From contig CAZSMK010000011.1 of NCBI GenBank assembly GCA_964608095.1, forward strand, positions 62,001-126,000: a stretch of DNA of 64,000 nt, in the 5' to 3' direction. Below, in pieces: positions 26,206-35,246 of this stretch (position 1 is its first letter; the number at the start of each line of letters is the position of its first letter). The position numbers were made by a program, and so were the translations under genes. Source of the DNA: CAZSMK01 sp964608095. Its GTDB lineage: Bacteria; Sumerlaeota; Sumerlaeia; MWCT01; JAGHBZ01. Below the pieces are notes generated by a model, which was not told the DNA's origin, did not search any database, and worked only from the letters and a program-made list of their open reading frames with translations.

Positions 26206-28419
26206 ATGGTACGAACACGGCTCTTAATAGCCCTCTTGATAATTCCATGTATGGTAATACCGGCAACACACCTTAACGCAGTGACTACAATGCGGCTTAC
26301 CATTGATTCATTCGAGGACTTCCATAAGGGAGAGTTGAAATCAACCAGTCTGTCGAGCGATGGAAAACTTTTCATCGCACCAGCCATTGAAGAGGTGTTT
26401 TCGACTGGCGAAGACCTGATATGGGATATAGCGATACGCGACAATGAAGCGTATCTTGCAACAGGTAACGAAGGAAAAATCTTCGCTGTTAACCTTAATA
26501 ACAAAAAATCGAGGCTCGTGTGCGACCAGAAGGAGCTGGAGATATATACAATAACGCTCAGTCCGGACAACGATATTTATTTCGGAGCAAGTCCGGGAGG
26601 CAAAATCTATAAAATTACCGACAATTCTGAACCTGAAATGGTCTTTGAGACAAAACAGGATTACGTCTGGGATATGATTTTTGATGCTGAAGGGAACTTT
26701 TATGTAGCTACCGGACGTGAGGGAAAGATATTCAAAGTCAGCGCACGTGGAAAGGGAGAGGAATATTTCGATTCGCCGGCGGCGAATATTACCACCCTTG
26801 CCCTCACTCCCAACGGCGATTTGCTGGCAGGCACACACGCCGATGCCTTTATATACAGGATTACGGATAAAGGAAAGGCAGCGGTGCTCTACGAACCGGG
26901 ACAAGCTGAAGTCAAGCAGTTGATTTCGCGTGATGACGGGACCATATATGCAGCGCTGAATAGCGAGATATCGCCTCGCGACCTTTTAATTGAACAGATG
27001 ATCAAAATGCTCGAGAGTGGTAACGACAAAAACGATAAGAGCAAATCAACGCCTACTCCCTCACCCCGAGCTGTGGTTATCAAAATCAGTCCCGAAGGCT
27101 TTGTAACTGCGACATGGTCTCCTAAAGAACATCCCCTCAATTTTATCTATCATGACGCAGATTCGGGCTTTCTTTACGCTTCCGCCGGTAAAGAGGGTCG
27201 ACTTTATCAAGTTGACGACCGCGGTGAGTTCCTTGTTGTCACTAAACTGGAGGAAAAATACGTTATGGTGATAGAACCCTCAGCAAAGGAACTCCTTCTT
27301 GGTACGGGGAGCGATGGCGTGCTTTACAGGCTGAAAACCGATGAATATAAAGAAGGAATCTATGTATCCGACATACTCGATGCAGGCACAACAGTCAAGT
27401 GGGGTCAACTCGAGTTTCTTGCAGGTCTGCCTCAAAAAAGCAGGATTGAATTTCGTTACCGCACCGGCAACACAAAAGAGCCGGACGACACCTGGTATGA
27501 ATGGTCAAAATTCAGGGAAGCAAAAACCGCCTTCATCCCCTTAGAAGTTCCGGTGAGCCGATTTATCCAGGTTGAGAGCAAGTTGACAAATGGTAAATCC
27601 GTGGAGAATATAGCGTCGACTGCAACTACCGAAACCGAAAATATAACTATTATCCCCATAAGCGAACAATTGACGGGTCTGCCTTCACTTGATTATGTCA
27701 CGCTCTATTATATAGGAGCGAACGAGCCGCCGGAAATCAAGAAGGTAGTGGTGAGTCCTGCAAGTCAGAAAAAGACTCCCACGCCCCCCACGAAGGAGGA
27801 CGGCACGTCAAATAGTAAAGCATCGAATAAAGATTCACATAGCGAAGTCTGCAAAGAGCCCGACTCAAACCTCAAAAAATTCGCTATCCAGTGGCAAGTT
27901 ACGGATCCAAATAAAGACACCATGCTCTTCGATCTGTACTTTAAAGGCGAAGGTGAAAGAATCTGGAAGTTGATAAAAGACGAGCTGAAAGAGCCGAAGT
28001 ATGAATTCGATACTGCCACTATTCCGGATGGGATATATCGGATTAAATTGGTTGCAACCGACTCACCTTCCAACCTTGAAGGAAAAGAACATGTGGTCGA
28101 ATATATAACAGGCACTTTCATAGTTGATAACACGCCGCCTGAGTTCAAAGTAATGGAAGCGAAAACCAATGGTGCAGGTAAAGTGTCAATCACCGCATCC
28201 GTAAAAGACGAGACGACTATTCTTAGTTCTGCGAAATATGCAGTTGACGCCCGGGATGCAGAATATTTACTTCCGGTTGATGGATTGTTTGATTCCCGTG
28301 AGGAGCAATTTGAATTCTCAGTCGACGACATCGAGACAGGTGAGCATTCTGTGAGTTTGATAGTGACCGACGACGCTGGAAATACCTCTATCAAAAAGAC
28401 TCTATTCACCATTAAGTAA
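26206..28419 (+). CDS. Secreted beta-propeller protein with C-terminal Ig-like domain
   Basis: A 737-residue exported protein with a signal peptide (1-25, ending LNA). Residues 60-390 contain repeated blades of about 40 residues with the theme of an Asp-containing turn, a Tyr-x-Ala/Gly-Thr/Ala-Gly strand and Gly-Lys-Ile-Phe/Tyr (AYLATGNEGKIFAV, IYFGASPGGKIYKI, FYVATGREGKIFKV). A fibronectin-like segment follows (about 400-480), then a low-complexity Thr/Pro/Ser/Lys linker (about 520-545), then an Ig-like end starting FAIQWQVTDPNKD. No catalytic motif is seen, so binding is likelier than catalysis. GGAGG precedes the ATG. Its close pairing with the S55 protein suggests a joint cell-surface role. 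Confidence 0.82.
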   Translation: MVRTRLLIALLIIPCMVIPATHLNAVTTMRLTIDSFEDFHKGELKSTSLSSDGKLFIAPAIEEVFSTGEDLIWDIAIRDNEAYLATGNEGKIFAVNLNNKKSRLVCDQKELEIYTITLSPDNDIYFGASPGGKIYKITDNSEPEMVFETKQDYVWDMIFDAEGNFYVATGREGKIFKVSARGKGEEYFDSPAANITTLALTPNGDLLAGTHADAFIYRITDKGKAAVLYEPGQAEVKQLISRDDGTIYAALNSEISPRDLLIEQMIKMLESGNDKNDKSKSTPTPSPRAVVIKISPEGFVTATWSPKEHPLNFIYHDADSGFLYASAGKEGRLYQVDDRGEFLVVTKLEEKYVMVIEPSAKELLLGTGSDGVLYRLKTDEYKEGIYVSDILDAGTTVKWGQLEFLAGLPQKSRIEFRYRTGNTKEPDDTWYEWSKFREAKTAFIPLEVPVSRFIQVESKLTNGKSVENIASTATTETENITIIPISEQLTGLPSLDYVTLYYIGANEPPEIKKVVVSPASQKKTPTPPTKEDGTSNSKASNKDSHSEVCKEPDSNLKKFAIQWQVTDPNKDTMLFDLYFKGEGERIWKLIKDELKEPKYEFDTATIPDGIYRIKLVATDSPSNLEGKEHVVEYITGTFIVDNTPPEFKVMEAKTNGAGKVSITASVKDETTILSSAKYAVDARDAEYLLPVDGLFDSREEQFEFSVDDIETGEHSVSLIVTDDAGNTSIKKTLFTIK

Positions 28420-28459
28420 TAGTGTACTTTATCAAGTCGCCATAAATATATCGTTAAAA

Positions 28460-29044
28460 GTGAGAAACGTACCAAAGTTAAACTGGGCTACACGCCTTAC
28501 TCTGCTCAGGATATCATTAACTCCGCTCCTGGCGGTCTTCTTATATTATAACCGATATGATTTTGCCCTGCTGGTGTTTGTAACAGCCTCGTTGACAGAT
28601 GCTGCCGATGGCTTTATTGCCCGAATATATGACCAGAAAACATGGCTCGGTACGTTCCTCGATCCCGCCGCCGATAAACTTATTATCATCACTTCTTTTC
28701 TTTTCCTGACCTTCAGGAAAACCACTCCGCTTCGTATTCCTGAATGGGTGACCATCATTATTGCCTTTCGCGACGCCATTATCGTGGTAGGGGCTACCCT
28801 CACTTTACTCCTTATAAACGAATGGGAAGTAAAACCTTCTATCCTTGGAAAACTAAATACGGTGTTTCAGTTTCTGACCATCCTGTTCGCTACCGTAGCT
28901 AATTTTCTCATTATGAGAGAAATACGCTACTTTGATTATCATATCGTACTCTACCTTTTTTCATATATTACTCTTGCCTTGACAATACTCTCGGGGATTC
29001 TATACTTACGCAGCGGGTCTCATACGCTCCTTCACCATAAATAA
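28460..29044 (+). CDS. pgsA: CDP-diacylglycerol-glycerol-3-phosphate 3-phosphatidyltransferase
   Basis: Inner-membrane enzyme that makes phosphatidylglycerol phosphate from CDP-diacylglycerol and glycerol 3-phosphate. It has 194 residues, the normal PgsA length, with four to five hydrophobic helices. The CDP-alcohol phosphotransferase signature D-x2-DG-x2-AR-x8-G-x3-D-x3-D is complete in DAADGFIARIYD and GTFLDPAADK. The N-terminus LNWATRLTLLRISLTPLLA matches the family's first helix. Translation starts at GTG 28460 with no clear ribosome site. It follows the propeller gene by 40 bp. Another CDP-alcohol transferase specificity (for example phosphatidylserine synthase) cannot be fully excluded. 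Confidence 0.9.
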   Translation: MRNVPKLNWATRLTLLRISLTPLLAVFLYYNRYDFALLVFVTASLTDAADGFIARIYDQKTWLGTFLDPAADKLIIITSFLFLTFRKTTPLRIPEWVTIIIAFRDAIIVVGATLTLLLINEWEVKPSILGKLNTVFQFLTILFATVANFLIMREIRYFDYHIVLYLFSYITLALTILSGILYLRSGSHTLLHHK

Positions 29045-29117
29045 CACTCTCCAGAATTCATGATATATTCCATCCAGTCCGTGCAAAAAAGTGGGCTTCC
29101 CTCAAATTTAAATATCA

Positions 29118-29146
29118 TTGAAAACCACGAAAGACCCGCCTATATT
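29118..29146 (+). promoter_or_regulatory. Sigma70-like promoter for the macrodomain operon
   Basis: TTGAAA (29118-29123), exactly 17 bp, then TATATT (29141-29146), followed after about 40 bp by GGAGG and the ATG at 29185. It should drive the macrodomain gene and perhaps the pseudouridine synthase and pheA genes that follow closely. Confidence 0.6.
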
Positions 29147-29184
29147 AAATATATTTAAAACAGTCAACAAAGCGGAGGGAAAAC

Positions 29185-29706
29185 ATGAAGGAAAAAATAG
29201 AGATTCTTCAAGGGGATATAACTGAGATGGACGTTGATGCGATAGTGAACGCGGCGAATACAAATCTTGTTCTTGGAGGTGGATTAGCAGGAGCAATCCG
29301 TACTAAAGGCGGTGCTTCAATCCAAAAAGAGTGCGATAAGGAGGGCCCGGTACCCCTGGGTGGAGCAGCGATAACGACCGGAGGGAACTTAAAAGCGCGT
29401 CATGTCATCCATGCGGCAAGCATGGTATTGGGTGGAACCACTTCTTCGAGGTCATTGCTCGATTCCACTCATAACAGCCTTAAACTCGCTGAAGATAAAG
29501 GGCTGAAGACCATAGCCTTTCCCGCCATCGGCACCGGTGTCGGCGGGTTTCCCATCGAGCAGTGCGCCCGCATAATGCTTCAGGAAACTCTAAACTTCCT
29601 ACAGCATAGCAAATCGATACAACAAGTGTATTTTGTCTTATACGACAAGCCGGCATACGAAACATTCAAAAAGGTTTACAACGAAATAGGCAGGGATAAT
29701 GGTTAA
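29185..29706 (+). CDS. Macrodomain ADP-ribose hydrolase (O-acetyl-ADP-ribose deacetylase type)
   Basis: A 173-residue single macrodomain. The ADP-ribose pocket is well conserved: LQGDITEMDVDAIVNAANT (residues 8-26), LGGGLAGAIRTKGG with the Asn-Gly-rich loop, and the phosphate loop FPAIGTGVGGFP near 112-123. The catalytic-type Asn-Ala-Ala-Asn and the GGG-x-A-x2-I segment fit MacroD-like enzymes that remove ADP-ribose or acetyl groups from ADP-ribosylated or O-acetyl-ADP-ribose substrates. GGAGG and a good promoter lie upstream. The stop is followed after a few bases by the pseudouridine synthase gene. No ADP-ribosyltransferase partner is in the window. Confidence 0.93.
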   Translation: MKEKIEILQGDITEMDVDAIVNAANTNLVLGGGLAGAIRTKGGASIQKECDKEGPVPLGGAAITTGGNLKARHVIHAASMVLGGTTSSRSLLDSTHNSLKLAEDKGLKTIAFPAIGTGVGGFPIEQCARIMLQETLNFLQHSKSIQQVYFVLYDKPAYETFKKVYNEIGRDNG

Positions 29707-29735
29707 ACGTGTTTCACTCACCGATCTTAGATGAC

Positions 29736-30473
29736 ATGCCCGAGCGATTACATAAATATATGGCACGTTGTGGTGTTGCATCCCGGAGACGGTGCGAAGA
29801 ACTTATCGCAGAGGGAAAAGTCCGTGTGAACGACGCAGTTGTTACCACACCTGGAAGCCGGATCAACCCTGCAGTTGACCGAATCGAGGTTGATAGTGAA
29901 ATAGTCAAACCGACGGAAAAGGTTATCTACATTATGCTCAACAAACCGCCGGGCTATATTACAAGCGCATCAGATTCCTTTAAACGCCCCACAGTATTCG
30001 AACTTGTAAAGGAGATACCTGAACGCCTCTTTCCTGTCGGAAGACTCGACCTTGACAGCCGCGGACTGCTGCTTATGACGAACGACGGCACACTCACCTA
30101 TCGTCTTACCCACCCCTCATACGAAGTTGAAAAAGAATATCAGGTAAGACTCAAAGGGGAACCGAAAAAAGAAGAACTTGAAAAAGTCCGAAGCGGAGTT
30201 GAAATCAACGGCGATTACATAACACACCCGGCAAAAGTCTCGATTATAGAAAAAAAGAATAACCGTACTTTGCTTAAAGTAGTTATCATGGAAGGCAGGA
30301 AGAGACAGGTGAAGCGAATGTTTGCTGCAATCGGGTATAAAGTAGAAGATTTGAAGCGCTCCCGTGTCGGAGAACTCAGACTGGGAAATCTCCCGGAAGG
30401 GAAATGGCGATTTCTCACTGAACGCGAAGTGTCAAAACTCAAACAAATGGTGGATTTAGACTTGCTATCTTGA
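29736..30473 (+). CDS. rluB: Ribosomal pseudouridine synthase, RsuA/RluB family
   Basis: Isomerises a uridine in rRNA to pseudouridine. An N-terminal S4 RNA-binding domain (MPERLHKYMARCGVASRRR, residues 1-19, to about 60) precedes the catalytic domain, whose active-site Asp lies in VGRLDLDSRGLLLMTNDG. The later segment MEGRKRQVKRMFAAIGY is characteristic of the RsuA/RluB/E/F branch. The frame is open from a GTG at 29709, but ATG 29736 puts the S4 domain at the start and is preferred. The macrodomain gene ends just upstream. The symbol is by overall resemblance; RsuA-type specificity is possible. Confidence 0.88.
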   Translation: MPERLHKYMARCGVASRRRCEELIAEGKVRVNDAVVTTPGSRINPAVDRIEVDSEIVKPTEKVIYIMLNKPPGYITSASDSFKRPTVFELVKEIPERLFPVGRLDLDSRGLLLMTNDGTLTYRLTHPSYEVEKEYQVRLKGEPKKEELEKVRSGVEINGDYITHPAKVSIIEKKNNRTLLKVVIMEGRKRQVKRMFAAIGYKVEDLKRSRVGELRLGNLPEGKWRFLTEREVSKLKQMVDLDLLS

Positions 30474-30520
30474 AAAGGTATGGTTACAAATGGTTCGGAT
30501 TTTAATAAGGGGAAATAACA

Positions 30521-31594
30521 ATGGACGAACTTGAAACATTGCGAAAAAAGATTGACGAGATCGATAAAAAACTCGTTGAACTTCTGGACAAGCGAGCGAA
30601 TCTTGCGCGAGAGATAGGAAAAAAGAAGTCTGCAAAGAAGAAGGCTTTTTTTGATCCCACACGACAAAAAACCATCATCGAGAAAGCACTCGGTCTCAGC
30701 AACGGCAGTTTTCACTCAACAGGATTGAAATCCGTCTTTACCGAGATCATGTCAGCCTGTCTTAATCTTGAAAAACCAATCGCAATCGGGTACCTGGGAC
30801 CGGAAGCGACATTCACCCACCTTGCCGCTATCAGCGAATTCGGTTCCTCATGCAAATTAATCCCCTACGATACGATCTATGATATATTCCTCGCAGTAAA
30901 CAATGACTGGGTGAACTTCGGTGTTGTCCCAATAGAAAATTCCACAGGAGGTATCGTTCACGCCACGCTTGACCGATTTCTTGAATTCAACGTGAAGATT
31001 GCCTCAGAGATCATCGTCTATATCAAACACAACCTTCTCTCAAACCATCCGTTGAAACAGATCAAGAAGGTGTACTCGAAAGCGGAAGCATTTGCGCAAT
31101 GTGGCGTTTGGCTTCGTGAAAACCTGCCCAGGGTCGAGATCAAAGAGGTGTCATCCACCTCGCAGGGAGTTGTGCAGGCGAAGCGTGCAAGGTACGGAGC
31201 AGCGATTGGCAGTGAGCTCGCGGCACGAATTTACGAGATAAAGATCGCCGCGCAAGGTATCGAAGATACGAAAGAGAATTATACCCGTTTCCTTGTCCTG
31301 GGAAAAGAAACACCGCCACCGAGCGGTAAGGATAAGACCTCTATCATGTACTGGGTGAAAGATAAGCCTGGCGCATTATATAACTCACTCAATCCATTTG
31401 CCCGACTGGGTATTAACCTCAGCAAAATCGAGTCGCGTCCCACACGTCGACGCGCATGGGAATATGTTTTCTTCGCCGACCTGGAAGGTCACATCAATGA
31501 CAAGAAAGTCCAGGAAGCATTAAAGGAGTTAGAAAAACAAACAGTCACATTGACGATCCTGGGCTCCTATCCACGAGGCAGGGTATACCGCTGA
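30521..31594 (+). CDS. pheA: Bifunctional chorismate mutase/prephenate dehydratase
   Basis: The P-protein of phenylalanine synthesis, 357 residues. Residues 1-85 form an AroQ-type chorismate mutase helix bundle (LRKKIDEIDKKLVELLDKRANLAREIG). Residues about 90-265 form prephenate dehydratase (GYLGPEATFTHLAA, PIENSTGGIV, and ENYTRFLVLG with the catalytic Thr-Arg-Phe). Residues about 275-355 are the ACT domain for phenylalanine feedback (KDKPGALYNSLNPFARLGINL and ESRP). GGGG with eight bases to the ATG serves as ribosome site. It lies 47 bp after the pseudouridine synthase gene. No attenuator or T-box is visible in that short gap. Confidence 0.96.
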   Translation: MDELETLRKKIDEIDKKLVELLDKRANLAREIGKKKSAKKKAFFDPTRQKTIIEKALGLSNGSFHSTGLKSVFTEIMSACLNLEKPIAIGYLGPEATFTHLAAISEFGSSCKLIPYDTIYDIFLAVNNDWVNFGVVPIENSTGGIVHATLDRFLEFNVKIASEIIVYIKHNLLSNHPLKQIKKVYSKAEAFAQCGVWLRENLPRVEIKEVSSTSQGVVQAKRARYGAAIGSELAARIYEIKIAAQGIEDTKENYTRFLVLGKETPPPSGKDKTSIMYWVKDKPGALYNSLNPFARLGINLSKIESRPTRRRAWEYVFFADLEGHINDKKVQEALKELEKQTVTLTILGSYPRGRVYR

Positions 31595-31699
31595 GCCTTA
31601 CCCGGTAATTTCCTTTACGTGAAATAAGTTGTATTCCGCACTTCAAAATGATTGAATCGTTTCACTATTTAATTTAGCAAACCAATAGGAGTAGCTACC

Positions 31700-34507
31700 A
31701 TGATGAAAAAATGGTGTTTTTGTATCTTGTTCCTTGCCCTTGCATATACCGTAATCGCAGATAGCGCGTTCATCACTCAAGAACGACAATCTCGAGAACC
31801 CTTTAAATACGATCCACACGCCCTGAAAGCACTGGACCCCGTATTTGCATTCTACCCCGACTCCTCTCTTGTGGATTTCAGTTTTCTTCTCTCGCCCCCC
31901 GCCGGAAAGTTTGGATTCGTTCAACAAGGCGATGACGGGCATTTTTATTTCTCTGAAACGGGCAAACGCATTCGCTTCTGGGGCGTGGTTATCACACAAG
32001 AACATATAGATATACCGACACGAAAAATTCCCGAGATAGTGGAGACCTTAGCGCGTGCAGGAATCAATATGGTTCGTTTCCACGCCATGGACAATCGCGG
32101 GGGCGAAGAATACGGACTTGTGCGACGTTCTATTATCGATGAAGGTCATCCACATGAGAACGACTCCCGTCATTTCAATCCCGACTATTTCGACCGTCTT
32201 GACGTCTGGATTGCTGAATGCAAAAAACGCGGCATTTACGTATACCTTGTGTTACGCGGATACCGAAAATTCAGGGAAGGCGATAAGGTGAGATCGGCGG
32301 AAAAGCTCGACCGCGCCGCACGACCTTACGCCATGTTCGACGACCGACTTATCGAACTGCAGAAGGAATATGCCCACGAGTTCCTCATCGAGCACATTAA
32401 CCCTTACACAGGCTTGAGCTATGCAGCCGATCCTGCAGTCGCCGCTATTGAAATCTTCAACGAGGACAGTCTTTTCATGCGGCCGCATATGTGGCAGGAA
32501 ATGATTGAACCGTACATGAGTGATTTTCGAAAACTCTGGAACGAATGGCTGAAAAATAAATACGAGAGCACGGAAAAAGTAAAAGAAGCCTGGACAAATT
32601 TCGAAGGGACAACAGCCCTGAGTAAAGATGAATCTCTCGAAAAACAAAACGTTCGGCTGCCCAACATGAGTCTCGAACCCTACGACAAGGCAATTTCTGC
32701 GGATTACGACGACCCATTACGTTCAACCGTTCGCCGCCATGATGCCGCCTCCTTTGCTATAGACCTGCAGAATAAATACCTGAAAGAGATGAAAACATAT
32801 CTCAGGGACATGGGCGTCAAAGTACCTCTCACCGGTGTGGTTGACAGCACGGTTGTCGCCGACACGTATACTATCGGCAAGGAACTTGATTTCACCGCGG
32901 AAAACGCCTATTACGAACATCCGATTTTTCTGCCCGGACAGGAGTGGAGATCACAGGCGTTCTATAAAAACATCAACTATATGAAAGATTGGGGACCCTG
33001 GAGTCTGGTGCCATTTGTGACGCGTTATAAATGGGCAGATACACCTTTGGGAGTCAGAGAATGGGCGACGTGCTGGCCTAACGAGTACCGTGCATCGAGT
33101 ATCCTTGAAATGGCAGCATACGCACGTTTACAAGACCTCGACCTGCTCACCTATTTTGCATACTATACGACCGGCGATTTTCTTCGTATCGGCGCCTTTA
33201 ACCTGACGTGTGATCCCGCTCGCTGGCACCTCTTCGGCATGGGTTCTTATCTCTTTCTGTCCGATTCCGTGAGCACAGCCAAACACAACCTTCAGATAGG
33301 CTACTCGGCTGAAGACCTCCGCGCATGGACCTCCTTTATGCAACGGCATCATTGTATAGGATGGCTCTCCAGCGTGGCAAACCGTCACCTTGATACCGAC
33401 ACCTCGGAGCCTACGGACTACGATTTTTTGATTCTCTCGGGCAGAACTCACAATGTAGACCTCCCCAACGCAGAACGGAGCTTGATCTTCAGCAATTGCC
33501 CCTTTATCGATTTCCGGCAACATAACGTTGCAGACCGCGACGATAATATTGTCAAACGGTGCGGCTATAACCTTACACTTCATGAAGGAAAAGAAGCAGC
33601 GTTCGTTCTCAACGGACTCGGTATAAAACTACCTCTCACAAAAACGTTTAAGGCAAAGAAGACATTTGATGTGCAAGAGATTGAGTCGGTCGAGGAATAC
33701 GAGCCGCTCTGGGTGACGGAAAATCGTTGTCTTGGATTCTATGACCGAACGCGGAAGAACCTGGTGTTTGCATGGCTGCCGGAAACGGAGATACCTTCGC
33801 TTGTTGCTCAGCTCCTTCAGCAACTTTACGAAACGCCAACAGGGTATGCAGCGTACGAGGAAGGCGGAGACGCATGGATGGTCTCAGATACCCGGGAAAT
33901 AAGGCGTAACTCAAGCCTCGGACTTGAATTCATCGATACGCCCCTCGTACAGGTTATTCAAGGCGAACTGGAACCCGGCAAAGAGTATGAAACAGGTTCC
34001 TTGAAAATCAAGTCGCCGAACGATTTCGCTGTGTTCGTCGCTATGTCGCTCGATCAAAAACCTTTGAAGAGCAGTCGACGCTTTGTGATCAAGATGATGA
34101 CCCGCACATGGAATCGGGGACAGGCGCTTGTGGAAAGCGAGTACCCCGGAAGAGACGACCTGTTCATGTTGAAAGAGGGCGGAAGTGCATTGGTTCAGAC
34201 ACGAGACGAGCCCTCAGAAATGCCGGTGGTTATCACCCTTAATGGAACTGAGGTTCTCTCCTGTTATATGAAAGGAGGCTGGTGGGAAGCGGTATTAGAC
34301 CTCGACGAAAAAATTGTAGATCTCGCATGCAGCGGACGAAACATAAAGTTCGCTATAATACCACCCGGAACAGCAGGAGAAGAAGAGGCGCAGCTCAAGA
34401 TGACAAAATATTATTATGATAGTGCGCCGGTTGACGTCGGTGTGGTCGCAAACCCGATTACGTATCCCTCATTCCAAAAATATATACGCCTTGAATGGGA
34501 GGATTAA
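31700..34507 (+). CDS. Large secreted glycoside hydrolase-like protein (clan A, GH5-like)
   Basis: A 935-residue exported protein with a signal peptide (1-20, FLALAYTVIA). Residues about 65-500 look like a TIM-barrel glycosidase: KRIRFWGVVI, then AGINMVRFHAMDN, then DVWIAECKKRGIYVYLVL, and the strand AAIEIFNEDSLF with a candidate acid/base Glu at 255 following Asn254. A likely second carboxylate lies in LDFTAENAYYEHP. The C-terminal 400 residues are beta-rich and may bind carbohydrate. It most resembles large GH5/GH42-like proteins found in polysaccharide-degrading phyla; the exact family is unknown. GGAG precedes the ATG. It stands alone and ends convergently with the ferritin-like gene. Confidence 0.8.
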   Translation: MMKKWCFCILFLALAYTVIADSAFITQERQSREPFKYDPHALKALDPVFAFYPDSSLVDFSFLLSPPAGKFGFVQQGDDGHFYFSETGKRIRFWGVVITQEHIDIPTRKIPEIVETLARAGINMVRFHAMDNRGGEEYGLVRRSIIDEGHPHENDSRHFNPDYFDRLDVWIAECKKRGIYVYLVLRGYRKFREGDKVRSAEKLDRAARPYAMFDDRLIELQKEYAHEFLIEHINPYTGLSYAADPAVAAIEIFNEDSLFMRPHMWQEMIEPYMSDFRKLWNEWLKNKYESTEKVKEAWTNFEGTTALSKDESLEKQNVRLPNMSLEPYDKAISADYDDPLRSTVRRHDAASFAIDLQNKYLKEMKTYLRDMGVKVPLTGVVDSTVVADTYTIGKELDFTAENAYYEHPIFLPGQEWRSQAFYKNINYMKDWGPWSLVPFVTRYKWADTPLGVREWATCWPNEYRASSILEMAAYARLQDLDLLTYFAYYTTGDFLRIGAFNLTCDPARWHLFGMGSYLFLSDSVSTAKHNLQIGYSAEDLRAWTSFMQRHHCIGWLSSVANRHLDTDTSEPTDYDFLILSGRTHNVDLPNAERSLIFSNCPFIDFRQHNVADRDDNIVKRCGYNLTLHEGKEAAFVLNGLGIKLPLTKTFKAKKTFDVQEIESVEEYEPLWVTENRCLGFYDRTRKNLVFAWLPETEIPSLVAQLLQQLYETPTGYAAYEEGGDAWMVSDTREIRRNSSLGLEFIDTPLVQVIQGELEPGKEYETGSLKIKSPNDFAVFVAMSLDQKPLKSSRRFVIKMMTRTWNRGQALVESEYPGRDDLFMLKEGGSALVQTRDEPSEMPVVITLNGTEVLSCYMKGGWWEAVLDLDEKIVDLACSGRNIKFAIIPPGTAGEEEAQLKMTKYYYDSAPVDVGVVANPITYPSFQKYIRLEWED

Positions 34508-34622
34508 ACAAGGTAATAACAGAGGGTAAGCGACCTTCTCGTACATGAGTAATCTGCTTTAGAAGAACCCAAAGTTTGCGCCAATTTACTACATGAAGTA
34601 TTTATATTTAATCTCTTTTATA

Positions 34623-35108
34623 TCAATACTCTTCAAGATGTGTCCATTCTGCATTTTCAAGCCATCGTTCCGGTCTCTGGACTAATTGAATTATGTTTTC
34701 GACCATCATAAAATGCTTGTGTTCCTCATCTGCCATCTTTTTGAAAAAGCCTTGCTGAAATTCGTCCTCTACTTCCTCTGCTTTTTCTCTGTAATAATCC
34801 TCACTTTCTTTTTCGAACTTCCTCGCGTCTTTATAAAGTTCCAGCTGCTCTATTTCACAGCCAAGTTGTTCTCGTTCATCACGCATTCGCTCAAAAACTT
34901 TTTTGGCATCAGATAGCACCGACGTCTCTCCTATTTCAGGTTTTCCCTTCTTCTCCATCTCCTGCACCATCTGGTAATGCTTATGCTCTTCGTCTGCAAG
35001 CATTGTAAAAATCCTTTGAAGACCCTTGCTCTCGCATTTATTCGCAAGGTCCCTGTAATAGTTCTCACTCATCTCTTCCTTTTGCATGGCGAACTCATAA
35101 ATATTCAT
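34623..35108 (-). CDS. Ferritin-like (rubrerythrin-type) diiron protein
   Basis: A 161-residue all-helical protein with two similar halves, each ending in ADEEHKH followed by Met-rich residues (about 39-45 and 129-135). Together with ENYY/EDYY glutamates about 25 residues earlier, these give the E...E-x2-H ligand set of a rubrerythrin-like diiron four-helix bundle. The C-terminal rubredoxin domain of true rubrerythrins is absent; the protein ends with a short Trp/Glu-rich tail. Peroxide reduction or iron handling is probable. GGGAG precedes the ATG. It is transcribed alone, convergent with the large glycosidase gene. Confidence 0.9.
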   Translation of the reverse strand: MNIYEFAMQKEEMSENYYRDLANKCESKGLQRIFTMLADEEHKHYQMVQEMEKKGKPEIGETSVLSDAKKVFERMRDEREQLGCEIEQLELYKDARKFEKESEDYYREKAEEVEDEFQQGFFKKMADEEHKHFMMVENIIQLVQRPERWLENAEWTHLEEY

Positions 35109-35246
35109 CTATAAACTCCCTTTGGAAAGATTTATGCAATGACTCTCTTGTATCCTTCAAATATCTTTTCGGCAGACTTTGCTTTTTGGTTTATCGTTTA
35201 ATTTACACTATACACATTCCTGAAGACTTCTTCAAGGATTTATAAT

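Noticed and set aside
26341..26904. Minus-strand open frame of 187 codons opposite the beta-propeller gene
   Set aside because: Antisense to a repeat-containing gene with a good ribosome site and signal peptide; no independent support.
29184..29706. Macrodomain gene as the antitoxin of a DarT-DarG-type module
   Set aside because: No DarT-like ADP-ribosyltransferase gene is adjacent; the protein is a stand-alone MacroD-type domain.
29709..29735. GTG start extending the pseudouridine synthase by nine residues
   Set aside because: The extra residues precede the S4 domain and have no ribosome site; the ATG at 29736 fits the family better.
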